A DNA stretch of 64,000 bases from Erythrobacter longus (GTDB lineage: Bacteria > Pseudomonadota > Alphaproteobacteria > Sphingomonadales > Sphingomonadaceae). The notes under the pieces were generated by a model, which was not told the origin of the DNA, made no database searches, and saw only the letters and a program-made list of their open reading frames with translations. Position 1 is the stretch's first letter, and every line of letters starts with the position of its first letter. The stretch covers positions 682,001-746,000 of the forward strand of contig NZ_JMIW01000001.1 of assembly GCF_000715015.1 (NCBI RefSeq), written 5' to 3'. Below, piece after piece: positions 45,220 through 55,959 of this stretch. The position numbers and the translations under genes were made by a program.

Positions 45220-45357
45220 GAGAAGCGGCCTCGTATGACATAGTTTTTCGCACCTTCGACCATAGGCGGAGTGCAAGCACGACACCGCATCCGGCAGCGC
45301 CCGTAGTATCAGTTTCAATGCTCGGACTCAGCAGTCTTATGCGGCCCCTCAAACTTC

Positions 45358-45439
45358 GTCACCCTGAACTTGTTTCAGGGTCCATTCCAGGCTCAGAGCT
45401 CAGTTTTCGCGATGGATGCTGAAACAAGTTCAGCATGAC
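45358..45439. repeat. Long imperfect inverted repeat (REP-like)
   Basis: GTCACCCTGAACTTGTTTCA (45358 on) pairs with TGAAACAAGTTCAGCATGAC (ending 45439) across about 30 bases. It is related to the CATCCTGAAC repeats at 43.7 kb. It lies between the HEPN-like gene and the uvrA end and may also terminate transcription. Confidence 0.8.
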
Positions 45440-45458
45440 GGGGTGGTCACCCCACCCC

Positions 45459-48386
45459 CTACTTGCCCCGCTCCAACATCGGCGCCAGATACTGCCCGGT
45501 AAAGCTGCGCGGCTCTTTTGCGACCACCTCGGGCGTGCCAGCGGCTACGATCTCGCCGCCGCGCACGCCGCCTTCGGGGCCCAGGTCCAGGATCCAGTCG
45601 GCGGTTTTGATCACGTCGAGATTGTGCTCGATCACCACCACGCTATTGCCCTGCTCGACCAGGCGGTGGAGCACTTCGAGAAGCTTGCGCACATCCTCAA
45701 AGTGAAGGCCGGTCGTCGGTTCATCTAGGATATACAAGGTCTTGCCGGTCGAACGCTTGGCCAGTTCCTTGGCGAGCTTCACCCGCTGCGCCTCTCCGCC
45801 TGATAGCGTGGTCGCCTGCTGGCCGACCTTTACATAGCCGAGCCCCACCTCGCACAGCATCGCCATCTTGTCGCGGATGGGGGGGACGGCTTTGAAGAAT
45901 TCGGCCGCGTCCTCAACCGTCATATCGAGCACATCGGCGATGGAGAGGCCTTTGAACTTCACCTCCAAAGTCTCACGATTGTAACGCTTTCCGCCGCATT
46001 CCTCGCAGGTGACGTAAACGTCGGGGAGGAAGTGCATCTCGATCTTGCGCACGCCGTCGCCCTGGCACGCCTCGCAGCGCCCGCCTTTGACGTTGAAGGA
46101 GAAGCGGCCCGGTTTGTACCCGCGCGCTTTGGATTCGGGCAGGCCAGCAAACCAGTCGCGGATCTGGGTGAAGGCGCCGGTGTAGGTGGCGGGGTTGGAG
46201 CGCGGGGTGCGGCCGATGGGGGATTGGTCGATCTCGATCACCTTGTCGCAGTGGTCGAGGCCTGTGACCTTGTCATGTTTGCCAGCGATGATGCGCGCGC
46301 CGTTGAGGGTCCGTGCAGCAGCCGCGTAGAGCGTGTCGATGGTGAAGGACGATTTGCCCGAGCCTGACACGCCGGTGATGCAGGTAAAGGTGCCAAGCGG
46401 GATGCTGGCGGTCACGTCTTGCAGATTGTTGGCGCTCGCCCCGTGGACGGTGATGGAGAGGCCATTGCCCTTGCGCCGCTCTTTAGGAACAGCGATTTCA
46501 CGCTTTCCGGTCAGATAGTCGGCGGTTAACGAGCCCTTGGCTCTCATGATCTGTTTGAGCGTACCTTGCGCAACGATCTCGCCGCCGCGAACGCCAGCGC
46601 CAGGGCCAATGTCGACGATATGGTCGGCGGTGCGGATGGCGTCTTCGTCATGCTCGACCACGATGACGGTGTTGCCGAGGTCACGCAGGCGTTTGAGGGT
46701 TTCGAGGAGCCGGTCATTGTCGCGTTGGTGGAGGCCGATGGAGGGCTCGTCCAGCACGTAGAGTACGCCGCTAAGCCCGCTGCCAATCTGGCTGGCGAGG
46801 CGGATGCGCTGGCTCTCCCCGCCCGAAAGCGTACCGCTAGTGCGGTCGAGGTTGAGGTAGTCGAGGCCGACGTTGTCGAGGAAACCCAGCCGCTCGTTGA
46901 TCTCCTTGAGGATCGGCTTGGCGATCTGGCTTTGTTGATCGGACAGGTGATTGTCGAGGTCGAGGAACCACGCTTTGGCATCCGAGACGCTCATGCGCAC
47001 AGGTTCGGCGATATCGGTCGGGCCATTGGCACTTGGGATGCGCACAGCGAGCGATTTTTCATTGAGGCGTTTGCCACCGCAAGCCTCACACGGCTGCGCG
47101 GTCTGGAACTTCGACAGCTCCTCCTGCATCCACGCGCTTTCGGTCTGGGCCAGACGCCGGTTGAGATTGCCGATCACGCCCTCGAACGCCTTGTTGACGG
47201 TGTATTCCTTGCGCCCGTCCTTGAACGTCAGAGGCACCGGCATTCCGCCTGTGCCGTGCAGGATGATAAGCTTTTGATCCGGCTCCAGATCGCGCCACGG
47301 GGTGGTGATGGTGAAGTCATACGCCTTCGCAAGACTGGTCAGCACCTGCATATAATAAGGCGACGGCGGGTTAGACTTTGCCCAAGGAGCAACCGCCCCC
47401 TGTTTCAAGGTCAGCCCCTCATTGGGGATGACGAGTTGCGGGTCGAACAGCTGCTTTTCACCGATGCCATCACAGGTCGGGCATGCGCCTTGGGGCGAGT
47501 TGAACGAGAACAGGCGCGGTTCGATTTCTTCGATGGTAAAGCCGCTTACGGGACATGCGAATTTCTCTGAAAAGACGATGCGGTTGGCAGGGATGCCCGC
47601 CCCCTTCATCGCTCCCCCAGAGACGTCCTCATCCTCGCGCCCTGGTACCACGCCGTCGGCAAGGTCGAAATACGCCAGCCCGTCGGCAAGCTTGAGCGCC
47701 GTTTCAAAAGAATCCGCCAACCGCGTTTGCAAGCTGCCATCGCCCTTGTGCTTCACCGCGATCCGGTCAACCACCACCTCAATGTCATGCTTGAACTTCT
47801 TGTCGAGCGCGGGCGCTTCCTCAATCGGGTACAGCTCGCCATCGATGCGCACACGGGTAAAGCCCGCCTTCTGCCATTCGGCCAGCTCGCGGCGATATTC
47901 GCCCTTGCGGCCCCGCACCACTGGCGCAAGCAGATAGGCACGCGTCCCCTCGGGCAATTCCATCACCCGGTCGACCATCTGGCTGACTGACTGTGCAGAG
48001 ATCGGCTTTCCGGTAGCAGGCGAATAGGGCACCCCCACCCTCGCCCACAAGAGCCGCATATAGTCATAAATCTCGGTCACCGTAGCGACGGTCGAGCGCG
48101 GGTTGCGGCTGGTGGTCTTTTGCTCAATCGAGATCGCAGGCGAAAGCCCGTCGATATGCTCAACATCGGGCTTTTGCATCATCTCCAGGAACTGGCGCGC
48201 ATAGGCGCTCAGGCTCTCGACATAACGCCGCTGTCCCTCGGCATAGATCGTATCGAAGGCGAGGCTAGACTTTCCCGAGCCCGACAACCCCGTCACCACG
48301 ATCAGCGCATCGCGCGGCAGGTCAATATCGATACCTTTAAGGTTGTGCTCACGCGCACCGCGGACAGAAATTTTGGTTAGAGACAT
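45459..48386 (-). CDS. uvrA: Excinuclease ABC subunit A
   Basis: A 975-residue damage-recognition ATPase of nucleotide excision repair. The start at 48386 ([20 protein letters not shown]) fits the family; the frame upstream is non-homologous. Both ABC halves are complete: Walker [10 protein letters not shown] and GVSGSGKSS, signatures LSGGESQRI and LSGGEAQRV, and zinc modules [11 protein letters not shown] and [29 protein letters not shown] LexA box lies 11 bases upstream of the start, so it is SOS-induced. The large plus-strand ORFs opposite it are shadows. Confidence 0.97.
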   Translation of the reverse strand: MSLTKISVRGAREHNLKGIDIDLPRDALIVVTGLSGSGKSSLAFDTIYAEGQRRYVESLSAYARQFLEMMQKPDVEHIDGLSPAISIEQKTTSRNPRSTVATVTEIYDYMRLLWARVGVPYSPATGKPISAQSVSQMVDRVMELPEGTRAYLLAPVVRGRKGEYRRELAEWQKAGFTRVRIDGELYPIEEAPALDKKFKHDIEVVVDRIAVKHKGDGSLQTRLADSFETALKLADGLAYFDLADGVVPGREDEDVSGGAMKGAGIPANRIVFSEKFACPVSGFTIEEIEPRLFSFNSPQGACPTCDGIGEKQLFDPQLVIPNEGLTLKQGAVAPWAKSNPPSPYYMQVLTSLAKAYDFTITTPWRDLEPDQKLIILHGTGGMPVPLTFKDGRKEYTVNKAFEGVIGNLNRRLAQTESAWMQEELSKFQTAQPCEACGGKRLNEKSLAVRIPSANGPTDIAEPVRMSVSDAKAWFLDLDNHLSDQQSQIAKPILKEINERLGFLDNVGLDYLNLDRTSGTLSGGESQRIRLASQIGSGLSGVLYVLDEPSIGLHQRDNDRLLETLKRLRDLGNTVIVVEHDEDAIRTADHIVDIGPGAGVRGGEIVAQGTLKQIMRAKGSLTADYLTGKREIAVPKERRKGNGLSITVHGASANNLQDVTASIPLGTFTCITGVSGSGKSSFTIDTLYAAAARTLNGARIIAGKHDKVTGLDHCDKVIEIDQSPIGRTPRSNPATYTGAFTQIRDWFAGLPESKARGYKPGRFSFNVKGGRCEACQGDGVRKIEMHFLPDVYVTCEECGGKRYNRETLEVKFKGLSIADVLDMTVEDAAEFFKAVPPIRDKMAMLCEVGLGYVKVGQQATTLSGGEAQRVKLAKELAKRSTGKTLYILDEPTTGLHFEDVRKLLEVLHRLVEQGNSVVVIEHNLDVIKTADWILDLGPEGGVRGGEIVAAGTPEVVAKEPRSFTGQYLAPMLERGK

Positions 48387-48396
48387 GAAAGAGCGT

Positions 48397-48411
48397 GTTC
48401 CGCAAATGTTC
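48397..48411 (-). promoter_or_regulatory. LexA (SOS) box at uvrA
   Basis: GTTC-N7-GTTC (GTTCCGCAAATGTTC) lies 11 bases before the uvrA ATG, where LexA binding would block transcription or initiation. The same 4-7-4 geometry is found at recA (17381). Confidence 0.82.
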
Positions 48412-48592
48412 TGATTGGTCAAGAGGAGGACAACCGCAAACGGTCCCTCATCCCCCACTTGGTCTTTAGGATGTCCGAATGCAACGCGCGGGCGGGCGGT
48501 TGGTTGCGCACTTTTTGGGGGTAGCGAGACTTCAAAGCAAAGTGGAACAGGCCATCGTCCATCTCGCAAGCCATCAGGCGACCTTAGACTTC

Positions 48593-50929
48593 CTATCCCA
48601 AGCCCAGCGCCAGCACCTCTGCCCGCTCGCGTACCAGCACCGCCTCAATCGGGTCCAACACTTCGCGCACCTCCGGCAATTGGCGGATATCGTTATACAG
48701 CGGATTGCCTGTGACCAGCCCGACCGAGGCGGTGTCGATATGCCCCATCGTGTACGGCCAGCCATATTCGGGCAATTTGCGAACAGCGGCGATGGCGCGA
48801 GGCCCGTCACCTTTCACAGCGGCAAGCTGCAGGTCCCACAAAACCGGTTTTATCCAGCCCGTGTCCGCCGTTTGCCATTTCGCCAGATGCTCTTCCGCCA
48901 AGCGCAGGTGCTGCATGGCTTCCTTTTCGCGCCCGGCCTTGCGCATGATGTGCGCGATGTAGGGCGAAAGCGCGGGGATGATCTCGGACGAATAACGCGT
49001 CTCATTCGCCATCGCCACATATGCTGCATGATCGGCAAACGCCGCATCATAAAGCGCACGCAACTCAGCCTCGCGGCCCGACTTTAGATAGAGCGGTAAA
49101 GAAGGCATCAGAAGGGTCGGTGATTGCCACAGCCTTTGAGGCGTCATCCCTTCTGCCTCCATCTGCTCGCGCGTGGGCAACTCTCCGCTCAAAACCATGC
49201 GGACCAGTTCCAATGGGGCCTCGCGCGGATTGATTTCCTCGCCCTCAACCGGAAAGCCAAGCAGGACGCGGATCATCCGGTTTTGGAGTATGACCCCGAA
49301 CCGTCGCTCGCCTGCGCTTTGTGTCGCTGCAGCTCTGCTGCTGAGCACCATGAACCTCGAGAAATCCCCCTGAATGCGGGCAATGCGGGCCTCGGCAAGC
49401 AGTCGCTGCGACGGGGTAACGGCCGCAGAAAGGATGTCATCTTCGATCTGGTAAGCGGCCTTAAGGTCGCCAAATTCCGCAGCAAGGTCGGACGTTCGCC
49501 AGCTTGCTGGCCACAGCGGGTCGATCTTCACCATTCGCATGGCCGGCTCAAGGGGGTCCTCACCGCTCAGCTGCAGAAGAAATTCGTGCCGCGTTATGCC
49601 AAGCCAATGCCACGCTTCTGAATCGCCCGGATCAAGCTGTGTCGCCCGGTCGAGCATCGCGAGCCGTTCGGCCGGATCATCGTCCAGCATGCCTGCAACC
49701 TTGAGCGCATCGACCGAATTGGGATCGAGTGATAACGCGCGGCGCGCAAGTTCGCGAGCGCTGTCCATATTGGCCATCCGCTCGGATTGATCCGCCACGG
49801 GGTAAAGAAAGGTGGCTTTCGCAAATCCTGCCCAGCCATCGGCGAATTGCGGGTTCTTCTTGGTGACTTCATCAAGGATCGAATAGGCGGCTTTGCGTTC
49901 CTCAAGGCCTCTGGTCCGCAACAGGCCGCTTGCGGTAAGGTAGAGGTTAAAGTCGCCGGCCGAGACTTCGGCACGCGGTATGCGGCCCGAGACGGGACGG
50001 CCAAGCGAGGTGACAATGGCGCGCGCCGATCTCAGGGGCAGATATTGGGCGTCATCAGGGGCGCTTGTGAACTCTTCGCGAAAAGTGGTCTCTTTGGTCG
50101 CGGACTCGATCAGACTTGTGCGAAGGCTAACCCTGTCTGCCCCAACGCTCAAACTGCCGATCCAGGCGTAGTCCGCGCCAAGGCGCTCGCATATTTCTGC
50201 CGCGCTAAGGCCCTCTTCAAAAAGCTGGCGTGCGGTGTCAGAATTGGAGACTTCCATCTGGCCGACCCGGGCAAGTTGCCCACGAAGCTCAGCTTCAAGC
50301 CCTCTTGCATAGAGTGGGTCCACATCTTCGTCGAAATTGAGCGGGAGCATGGCCACGCGAATGGGCGGCAGGGCTGCATTGCCAGACGGCTGCAGCGCAA
50401 TAACTGCGACCACCAAAGCAATAACCGCGAGCACGCCGCCTGCTGCCCATCCATAGATGCGCCGGCGTGATTTTGCGGGTTCGTTTGCGGGTTCGGGTGA
50501 GGGCTTTGTTTCGCTCTCTAGTGTGCCTGGCTCAGGTGATGCAGGCTGCGACACCATCAATCGATACCCAACCTTGGGCACATTTTCGACCACCGCATCT
50601 TCACCAGCCACCGCCTTAAGGCCGCTGCGCAAAAGAGAGATAACCCGGTTGGTCGAAGTATCGCCAACTATGCGCCCTTCCCAGCATCTCTCGATCAAAT
50701 CATCGCGCGACAAAATAATGCCTTGGCGCGCAACCACCACCGATCCCAGCGCGACCAGAACCTGCATGACCTTGGGCTCGAGCATCGCTTCGCCAAGGGG
50801 GCCTGTGATTTTTCGCAAAGACGGCTGAACCTGAAGATCCCCGATGGAAAAATCCGGCTCATGCGCAAGGTCAATACGCCGTGCGCGCGCATCAATCTCT
50901 TTATCCGTGCCAAAAACAGGCTCGTTCAC
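48593..50929 (-). CDS. CadC-like membrane regulator: winged helix plus TPR region
   Basis: A 778-residue protein. The GTG at 50929 is chosen because GGAG lies 6 bases upstream and the product then starts shortly before the domain. Residues about 25-125 form an OmpR-type winged helix ([53 protein letters not shown]). One membrane helix follows near 150-170 ([16 protein letters not shown]). The long C-terminal part has a TolB-like start ([12 protein letters not shown]) and TPR-like helices ([23 protein letters not shown]). It would be a DNA-binding, membrane-tethered sensor; the signal is unknown. It is divergent from urcA. Confidence 0.82.
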   Translation of the reverse strand: MNEPVFGTDKEIDARARRIDLAHEPDFSIGDLQVQPSLRKITGPLGEAMLEPKVMQVLVALGSVVVARQGIILSRDDLIERCWEGRIVGDTSTNRVISLLRSGLKAVAGEDAVVENVPKVGYRLMVSQPASPEPGTLESETKPSPEPANEPAKSRRRIYGWAAGGVLAVIALVVAVIALQPSGNAALPPIRVAMLPLNFDEDVDPLYARGLEAELRGQLARVGQMEVSNSDTARQLFEEGLSAAEICERLGADYAWIGSLSVGADRVSLRTSLIESATKETTFREEFTSAPDDAQYLPLRSARAIVTSLGRPVSGRIPRAEVSAGDFNLYLTASGLLRTRGLEERKAAYSILDEVTKKNPQFADGWAGFAKATFLYPVADQSERMANMDSARELARRALSLDPNSVDALKVAGMLDDDPAERLAMLDRATQLDPGDSEAWHWLGITRHEFLLQLSGEDPLEPAMRMVKIDPLWPASWRTSDLAAEFGDLKAAYQIEDDILSAAVTPSQRLLAEARIARIQGDFSRFMVLSSRAAATQSAGERRFGVILQNRMIRVLLGFPVEGEEINPREAPLELVRMVLSGELPTREQMEAEGMTPQRLWQSPTLLMPSLPLYLKSGREAELRALYDAAFADHAAYVAMANETRYSSEIIPALSPYIAHIMRKAGREKEAMQHLRLAEEHLAKWQTADTGWIKPVLWDLQLAAVKGDGPRAIAAVRKLPEYGWPYTMGHIDTASVGLVTGNPLYNDIRQLPEVREVLDPIEAVLVRERAEVLALGLG

Positions 50930-51248
50930 GTTGCACTCCCAATCGGTCTTCACGCTTCCGTTCAAGCGCCGACCACCCACAAAGAGTAGTGCATCAAATC
51001 GCGCGCCTGTCACCCAATTTTCCGCAATATAAGCTTTCCATAAGCGCAAAATCACTGGAATCACAGCGTTTGTGTGCAGCGCGATAAGAGCGCGTTCGGC
51101 ATTCTCCAACTCGTTCAGCAGGCACCGGCACAGTCCGGTCAAGCCCGCCAAACACGACACACACGACGATCAACGTCCGCCAGTTTTACACGCCTTCTAT
51201 CCTTCATGGGGGAAGGATGAAGGGCGGTCACACCAAAGGAGAATATCA
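50930..51248. other. Divergent promoter region of the CadC-like regulator and urcA
   Basis: A 319-base gap without a credible gene. It should hold both divergent promoters. A small hairpin (ATCCTTC at 51199-51205 with GAAGGAT at 51212-51218) sits in the likely urcA leader just before its AAAGGAG ribosome site. No clear operator palindrome was found. Confidence 0.5.
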
Positions 51249-51593
51249 ATGAACACTCTTATCAAAACCGCCGCCACTATTGCTCTTGGTACTGCTGCAG
51301 CTTTCGCAAGCCCGGCCGCTGCTGGGGGCGCGCCGCAGGTTTCTGTCAGCTATGCCGATCTGAACCTGTCCAATGAAAGCGGCGTCCAAATCCTTGATCG
51401 CCGGATCGACAAGGCAATTTCGAACGTATGCGGCGGCATGGCTCCGCGCGATGTGAGCCGCAACCTGCAATTCAAGGCGTGCGTCAAAGAGACCGCAGCC
51501 CTGGTTCAGCCCAAGCGCGATCTTGCCGTGAGCGATTACCGCGAAGGACGCCTTGCCATGCGTGAACGCGTCATCCGCTTCGCCGCGCAATAA
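51249..51593 (+). CDS. UrcA family exported protein
   Basis: A 114-residue exported protein starting at 51249 with AAAGGAG upstream. The leader (MNTLIKTAATIALGTAAAFASPAAAG) is followed by the UrcA domain: VSVSYADLNLSNESGVQILDRRIDKAISNVCG, a central CGG, and FKACVKETAALV, giving two Cys likely to be disulfide-bonded. UrcA proteins are small periplasmic proteins abundant in sphingomonads and caulobacters, with unknown function. A strong terminator follows at 51771. Confidence 0.87.
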   Translation: MNTLIKTAATIALGTAAAFASPAAAGGAPQVSVSYADLNLSNESGVQILDRRIDKAISNVCGGMAPRDVSRNLQFKACVKETAALVQPKRDLAVSDYREGRLAMRERVIRFAAQ

Positions 51594-51666
51594 TCCAGGC
51601 TTTCAAGAATTCGCCTCTCACCTGTTCTCCCTCTCCGGTCAGAACTCGTGAGGGGCGGACCCTTTG

Positions 51667-51722
51667 CCCGGCCCCAAATACCCGGCCCCAAATACTCGGC
51701 CCCTAATACCCGGCCCCTATTA
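51667..51722. repeat. Four 14-base tandem repeats after urcA
   Basis: Units 51667-51680 and 51681-51694 are identical (CCCGGCCCCAAATA). The next two (51695-51708, 51709-51722) differ at one to three positions. They lie in the urcA 3' region, before its terminator. Confidence 0.9.
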
Positions 51723-51770
51723 CCCAGATGTGCGAGATTTCTCTGTCTTGGCGCATCACAACCTCGAAAG

Positions 51771-51803
51771 CCCCGGATGCCAGGTCATCCGGGGCGTTTT
51801 TTG
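51771..51803 (+). terminator. Rho-independent terminator after urcA
   Basis: Perfect 9-bp stem CCCCGGATG (51771-51779) with CATCCGGGG (51786-51794), a 6-base loop and a run of six Ts. Confidence 0.88.
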
Positions 51804-51824
51804 TATTGGGTGACGCGGCTGGCT

Positions 51825-53780
51825 TTAAAGCCCGACCATTTCGTAGAATTTTTCGACCAGTTTCTCAGCGATCTCGGTCAGTCGTTTATTCTCAGGCGTT
51901 GATCGAAGCGTGGCCAAGGACGCAAGAACCGTAAGCGTCTTCAATCCGAACCCGCCGACATATCGAAGGAAGCTTTTGCGGGCGGCGTCCGGCTTCTCGT
52001 TTGCATTAAGCGCGCCCGCTTCAATCGCGAACTCTCGTCCCTGTTTTACAAGATTGCGTGCCTCGATGTCATATTTGTCCGTGCTCGCATCGCCCTCACG
52101 CGCTTTTTCCTGCAATTCTTTGAGATTGTCGATCAGGCTCTCAATCGCGTCAGGGCTGTCATCCTTCACAGGAACATTGGCAAGCTCACGGGTTTGCTCA
52201 TCTGCTGACGCAAGCGCATCAAAGCACTCGCCATGCGCTGCGATAAGCTGTTCCAACGCTGCCTTTTCTTCGCGCATGGTGGCGGACGAAAGGTCCGCAG
52301 CCCCTTCGCCAAGCACTTTGATGTATCGATCAAGCCCGCGCCAGCTGGAATCGCGACCATACTGCGTGAAATGATCATCATAGAGCCTGAGCGAGCTTTG
52401 CATCATGCTCGACAAATTGCGCTCGTTCAGGCGAGCGAGATCAAGCATCATTCGAAGCGCATCCATGGCGCTTGCAAGCTCTGAGGGAAGCTCGGCAGCG
52501 TTGAGAACAGCATCGGGCGCAGTATCAAGCTTCCCGTCCGCGCTCGCAATAACGCCGGGGTCGAGATGCGTGGTCAGCGTTTGTTCGACATTTTCGCGGG
52601 TGAGCGCACGCGGCTTCCACTCGATCCACTTGGCCATGGCCTGTTTGCGCCGGTCAGGCAGCAACCGTGTGAGATCGCAAAAACTCAAACCATTCATCAA
52701 GGGCTTGAGATCAGCCCGGTCCAGCCGGAAGGCGAGCATACGTTGTTCCGCAGTGCTCGCATCAAGGTAATAGGAATGCATCCACTCGTCCGCGCATTCG
52801 TCCGATTGAACATAGCCATCGGAGTAGAGGGCAATCACTCGGTCGGCGCGTTCGATTGCCTTGTAAGATTGCCCCTTGGTGCCGCCGCGTTGGGGGAGGA
52901 TGTAGGTCTTGCCCATCAGATCCAGAACGGTGATCAAGTCGTTGAGCGTGGCCGTGTCGCCTTGGGCATGGCTGATGAAGAAGTCGGCCCGCGCTTCCGG
53001 TCGTTCTATGGGCGTGCGAAGGCTGTCGACTTTGGCCTTGATATCCGCATTGACCTCAGCAGGTTCGCGGGACCACCAGTCGTTGTCTTGTTCGATTATC
53101 CAGCGGTAGAATGCCTCATCGGCTGCATCGTCGAAATCGGCGAAAGCGTGCGGCAGTCCTTCGATCCGGCCGTAATACCACTCGCGCCAGATTTCGAAAC
53201 CTTGCCTTGAAGCGGAGAGCTCACGAGCAGCCCTGCCCCATGTTTTTTGAAACCAATCGGGTTTTTCTTTCCAGAGCGGGGTGGCGGCTATTTTCTCCGG
53301 AGCGTCCGTCTCCTTTAACGCGCGACATTCGATGCCTAGTTGTTCCCAGATAGTATCACCAGCATCTGTGACGGAGGCAGCTTTTGCGACCGCGTAGGCA
53401 GCAGTTCGGGCGGCATCGACTTTAGTGCGCATAGCAAGGGTGACGGCGGCGCCAGAAGCACTTTGGGCACAGGCGATGACTTCTGTGACTTCAGAGTTGA
53501 AAGACCGTTCGTAGGAAGCCGTAAAAAAGGCAGCCAAATCTGCAGCCTTGCGGACATTATAGTCGACCGGAATCTCAGTTGCAGCCGATGATACTAATAA
53601 TGATCGCAGGACCTTTACGGTCAATTCAGGGAGCCTTCTGGATCGCTCCCAGTTCCACGGGTCAGCCACATGCGGAAACACTCTCAAGGCGGCGCGCAAG
53701 GAAAGCACCTGCGCCCACTCGTCGGGCCTGAACTCAAGCCACTCTTCAAGCTCTTTACGTGATCCAATCTCTACCGCCAT
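51825..53780 (-). CDS. TIR-domain protein with alphaproteobacterial N-terminal modules
   Basis: A 651-residue soluble protein. Residues 1-150 are helical. Residues about 170-250 hold a Trp-rich segment (WREWYYGRIEGLP...WWSREPAEVNADI), a module seen in many alphaproteobacterial orphan proteins. Residues about 265-375 form a TIR domain: ADFFISHAQGD as strand A, PQRGGTKGQSYKAIERADRVIALYS, then YVQSDECADEWMHSYYL, where E332 sits at the position of the NADase catalytic Glu. Residues 400-651 are long amphipathic helices. The TIR assignment is firm by motif; NAD cleavage and an immune role are inference. It is a single-gene unit, with no obvious partner enzyme. Confidence 0.8.
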   Translation of the reverse strand: MAVEIGSRKELEEWLEFRPDEWAQVLSLRAALRVFPHVADPWNWERSRRLPELTVKVLRSLLVSSAATEIPVDYNVRKAADLAAFFTASYERSFNSEVTEVIACAQSASGAAVTLAMRTKVDAARTAAYAVAKAASVTDAGDTIWEQLGIECRALKETDAPEKIAATPLWKEKPDWFQKTWGRAARELSASRQGFEIWREWYYGRIEGLPHAFADFDDAADEAFYRWIIEQDNDWWSREPAEVNADIKAKVDSLRTPIERPEARADFFISHAQGDTATLNDLITVLDLMGKTYILPQRGGTKGQSYKAIERADRVIALYSDGYVQSDECADEWMHSYYLDASTAEQRMLAFRLDRADLKPLMNGLSFCDLTRLLPDRRKQAMAKWIEWKPRALTRENVEQTLTTHLDPGVIASADGKLDTAPDAVLNAAELPSELASAMDALRMMLDLARLNERNLSSMMQSSLRLYDDHFTQYGRDSSWRGLDRYIKVLGEGAADLSSATMREEKAALEQLIAAHGECFDALASADEQTRELANVPVKDDSPDAIESLIDNLKELQEKAREGDASTDKYDIEARNLVKQGREFAIEAGALNANEKPDAARKSFLRYVGGFGLKTLTVLASLATLRSTPENKRLTEIAEKLVEKFYEMVGL

Positions 53781-54415
53781 CCCACGACTATCCCGGCTGC
53801 GAAACCTGTTGGCAAGGGTCTATCTTTGCGCATCGCTTGACCGGTTCACGCATCGACTCGAATGCCCCGTCAATCGCCCGCCAAAACCTCAATTACAGCC
53901 CTTTAATTGGCCCTGAGGCCCCTATTGCCGTAGCGACAGCACAGCACCTTCGGATAAGACCCTTCTAGCCAAGCCACTGGAAACACTGCACTTTCTCGCC
54001 ATTTAGGGGGTACAGAAAATATGAAGTGTCGCGTTTTTACATTTTCGTCGATGCTTAACGCCTCTTTTGCACAACCTTGCCAGGCGCTCTTCGGGTCGCA
54101 ACGTGAAGGCGCGGGGTAAACCTGTTAAAGAGATGCGGCGCTCCTAACCCGCCGCGCTGGGCTGGTGTGTCATTGCTCGTAAGAAGGTTCGTCGCTGCAC
54201 CCGGCGCCCCTTTCTTGCCTTCAAAGCATGACGCATCAGTCCGGCAACCATCCTGAAAAGGTGTGAAATAGGCAACGTCGGCTTCGGCCCCTAATCACGC
54301 CTCTTTCATGATTGTGCTGCCCTTTAAGGAATTGTGTCTGGATGTGCGCGGATGGGACATGCCCGCTCATGTCCCTCGCCAATGTGGTCCCCTCCCGATA
54401 CGCGCACATTGCGCA
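53781..54415. other. Intergenic region before the SleB-type gene
   Basis: About 635 bases upstream of both the TIR gene (divergent) and the hydrolase. If the hydrolase starts at 54308 the gap is shorter. One small GC hairpin (GCGGCG at 54135 with CGCCGC at 54150) is present. Short ORFs here lack ribosome sites and protein character. No recognised RNA gene. Confidence 0.5.
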
Positions 54416-55717
54416 ATGACTAACACTCGCTCCTTTACCTTTGGCCATAAGCCAATCTTTAGGTCCGCCTCCAGGGTGGCCTCACCGCCTGCGGTGATCT
54501 ATCTGGGCGATGCTAGCCAGGATGCTAGCCAGGACGCCAATAGGGGCGCTAGTGGACGACGCGCAACCAGTGATAGGACGCAAACGACAAGCGAACCTGC
54601 CCAAAACACGCAAAACTGGTCCCTCAAACGCCGTATCGCAGCGCTTTTGGCGGTGATCGCAGTGCCCGCAATGGCGGCTCCTTCCGATTTTGGCGCGCTG
54701 CCCGGCGGCGCTCCGACAGAGGCGCAATTGGTCAGCGAGCGCCTGCAGGAAAGCCTTGCGAAAAACCCTGCAATGCCGTTTGAGCGTCCAGGAATGAGCT
54801 TTCCGGGCTCGGCCTTCTTCTTCCTCGCAGACCCGCCGTCCGATGCGCTGATCGCGTTGCCGACGACTGATGCGCTTTCGCAAGAAATTGGCGAGGCTGG
54901 CCGCGAAGTGGGCGCCTTGATTGACGCAGGGCCAGGCGCAAGCCCGTTCTTTGGGACAGGCGGCACTGATCTGGCGCGCGCGCAAGACTGCTTGGCTCAA
55001 GCCATCTGGTACGAAGCGGCAAGCGAGAGCGAAGCAGGCCAGCGCGCCGTTGCGCAAGTGGTGCTGAACCGCGTCAAACACCCCAACTGGCCCAGCAGCG
55101 TTTGCGGCGTCGTCTACCAAGGGTCAAGCCGCAGGACCGGGTGCCAGTTCACCTTCACCTGCGATGGCAGTTTGCGGCGCAAAGCCAGCGGCAGCACGTG
55201 GGCGCGCGCGCAAAACATCGCCAGCGAAGCCTTGTCTGGCCGCGTCTATGAACCCATCGGGCACGCAACCCATTACCACACGCTTTGGGTGAACCCTTAC
55301 TGGGCCTCCAGCCTCGACCACGTCGGGACAATCGGCGCCCACCGGTTTTATCGCAATCGCGGGTCTGGCGGGCGCAAAGATGCCTTCACACAAAGCTATG
55401 CCGGAAAAGAACCGGGCGCTGGCGAGCGCGTGATCGCTGCGCCGCGAATTGAAATGCCGGACTTCATCCAGAATTCTTCTGTGGTTGCGCCTGCAAATGG
55501 CGGTAATTCCACAAGGATTCCGGCGCCAGCGGCCGGACAGCGAGGGCGATCATCGACCTCTGCAGACGAGATCAACACGGTCATCATCAGACCCGAGGTC
55601 GCAGGCGCAGGGCAAGTGCGCGACGATTATGCCAGCGCTGGCCAATGGAAAAGCGATGCTGCAAGAGCCGCCTTACAAGCGGAACAACGCCGCCTCGCCG
55701 AAGAAGGGCCTAAGTAG
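54416..55717 (+). CDS. SleB-type cell wall hydrolase
   Basis: A 433-residue protein if the ATG at 54416 is used (MTNTRSFTFGHKP); an ATG at 54308 would add 36 residues of less typical sequence. The N-terminal part includes a short DNA-level tandem repeat (DASQDASQDA) and an inner hydrophobic segment (RRIAALLAVIAVPAMAA). The hydrolase domain has the catalytic Glu in LAQAIWYEAASESEAGQRAVAQVVLNRVKHP, then GCQFTFTCDG and HATHYHTLWVNPYWAS, as in Hydrolase_2/SleB amidase-transglycosylases. The C-terminal tail is Arg/Gln-rich. Confidence 0.86.
   Translation: MTNTRSFTFGHKPIFRSASRVASPPAVIYLGDASQDASQDANRGASGRRATSDRTQTTSEPAQNTQNWSLKRRIAALLAVIAVPAMAAPSDFGALPGGAPTEAQLVSERLQESLAKNPAMPFERPGMSFPGSAFFFLADPPSDALIALPTTDALSQEIGEAGREVGALIDAGPGASPFFGTGGTDLARAQDCLAQAIWYEAASESEAGQRAVAQVVLNRVKHPNWPSSVCGVVYQGSSRRTGCQFTFTCDGSLRRKASGSTWARAQNIASEALSGRVYEPIGHATHYHTLWVNPYWASSLDHVGTIGAHRFYRNRGSGGRKDAFTQSYAGKEPGAGERVIAAPRIEMPDFIQNSSVVAPANGGNSTRIPAPAAGQRGRSSTSADEINTVIIRPEVAGAGQVRDDYASAGQWKSDAARAALQAEQRRLAEEGPK
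54509..54532. repeat. 12-base in-frame tandem duplication
   Basis: GATGCTAGCCAG occurs twice in a row, then degenerates (GACGCCAATAGG), within the N-terminal coding part of the SleB-type hydrolase. Confidence 0.85.
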
Positions 55718-55959
55718 GCCAAGCAGGCGCCCAACCCAAGCCAAGCGCCCACCCAAAGCCCCCCGGTCCTATTGCACCGGAACTCCTGCACGCAGCGTCA
55801 GCAGGGTTAACGCTCCCTAAACCTTAGCTTCACACTAAGCCTTAGGTAGACCGCGTCTATATCCTCAATCGACGATACACCCCACCCTCTCCGGCAAGCC
55901 GCGTTCAATTGCGAATGTGAGCACCCGGGCGGCGACCCTAGATTGGACAAAGACGCCCC

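Noticed and set aside
45220-45318. N-terminal extension of the HEPN-like protein to 45318
   Set aside because: The extra 33 residues (Cys/His/Arg-rich) reach toward the repeat and do not resemble the rest of the protein; the ATG at 45219 begins a clean domain, though its ribosome site is weak.
46566-47570. 334-residue plus-strand ORF opposite uvrA
   Set aside because: It lies entirely within the second half of uvrA on the other strand and shows no protein-family motifs.
53759-53968. 69-residue plus-strand ORF upstream of the TIR gene
   Set aside because: No ribosome site, overlaps the TIR start antisense, and no protein-like features.
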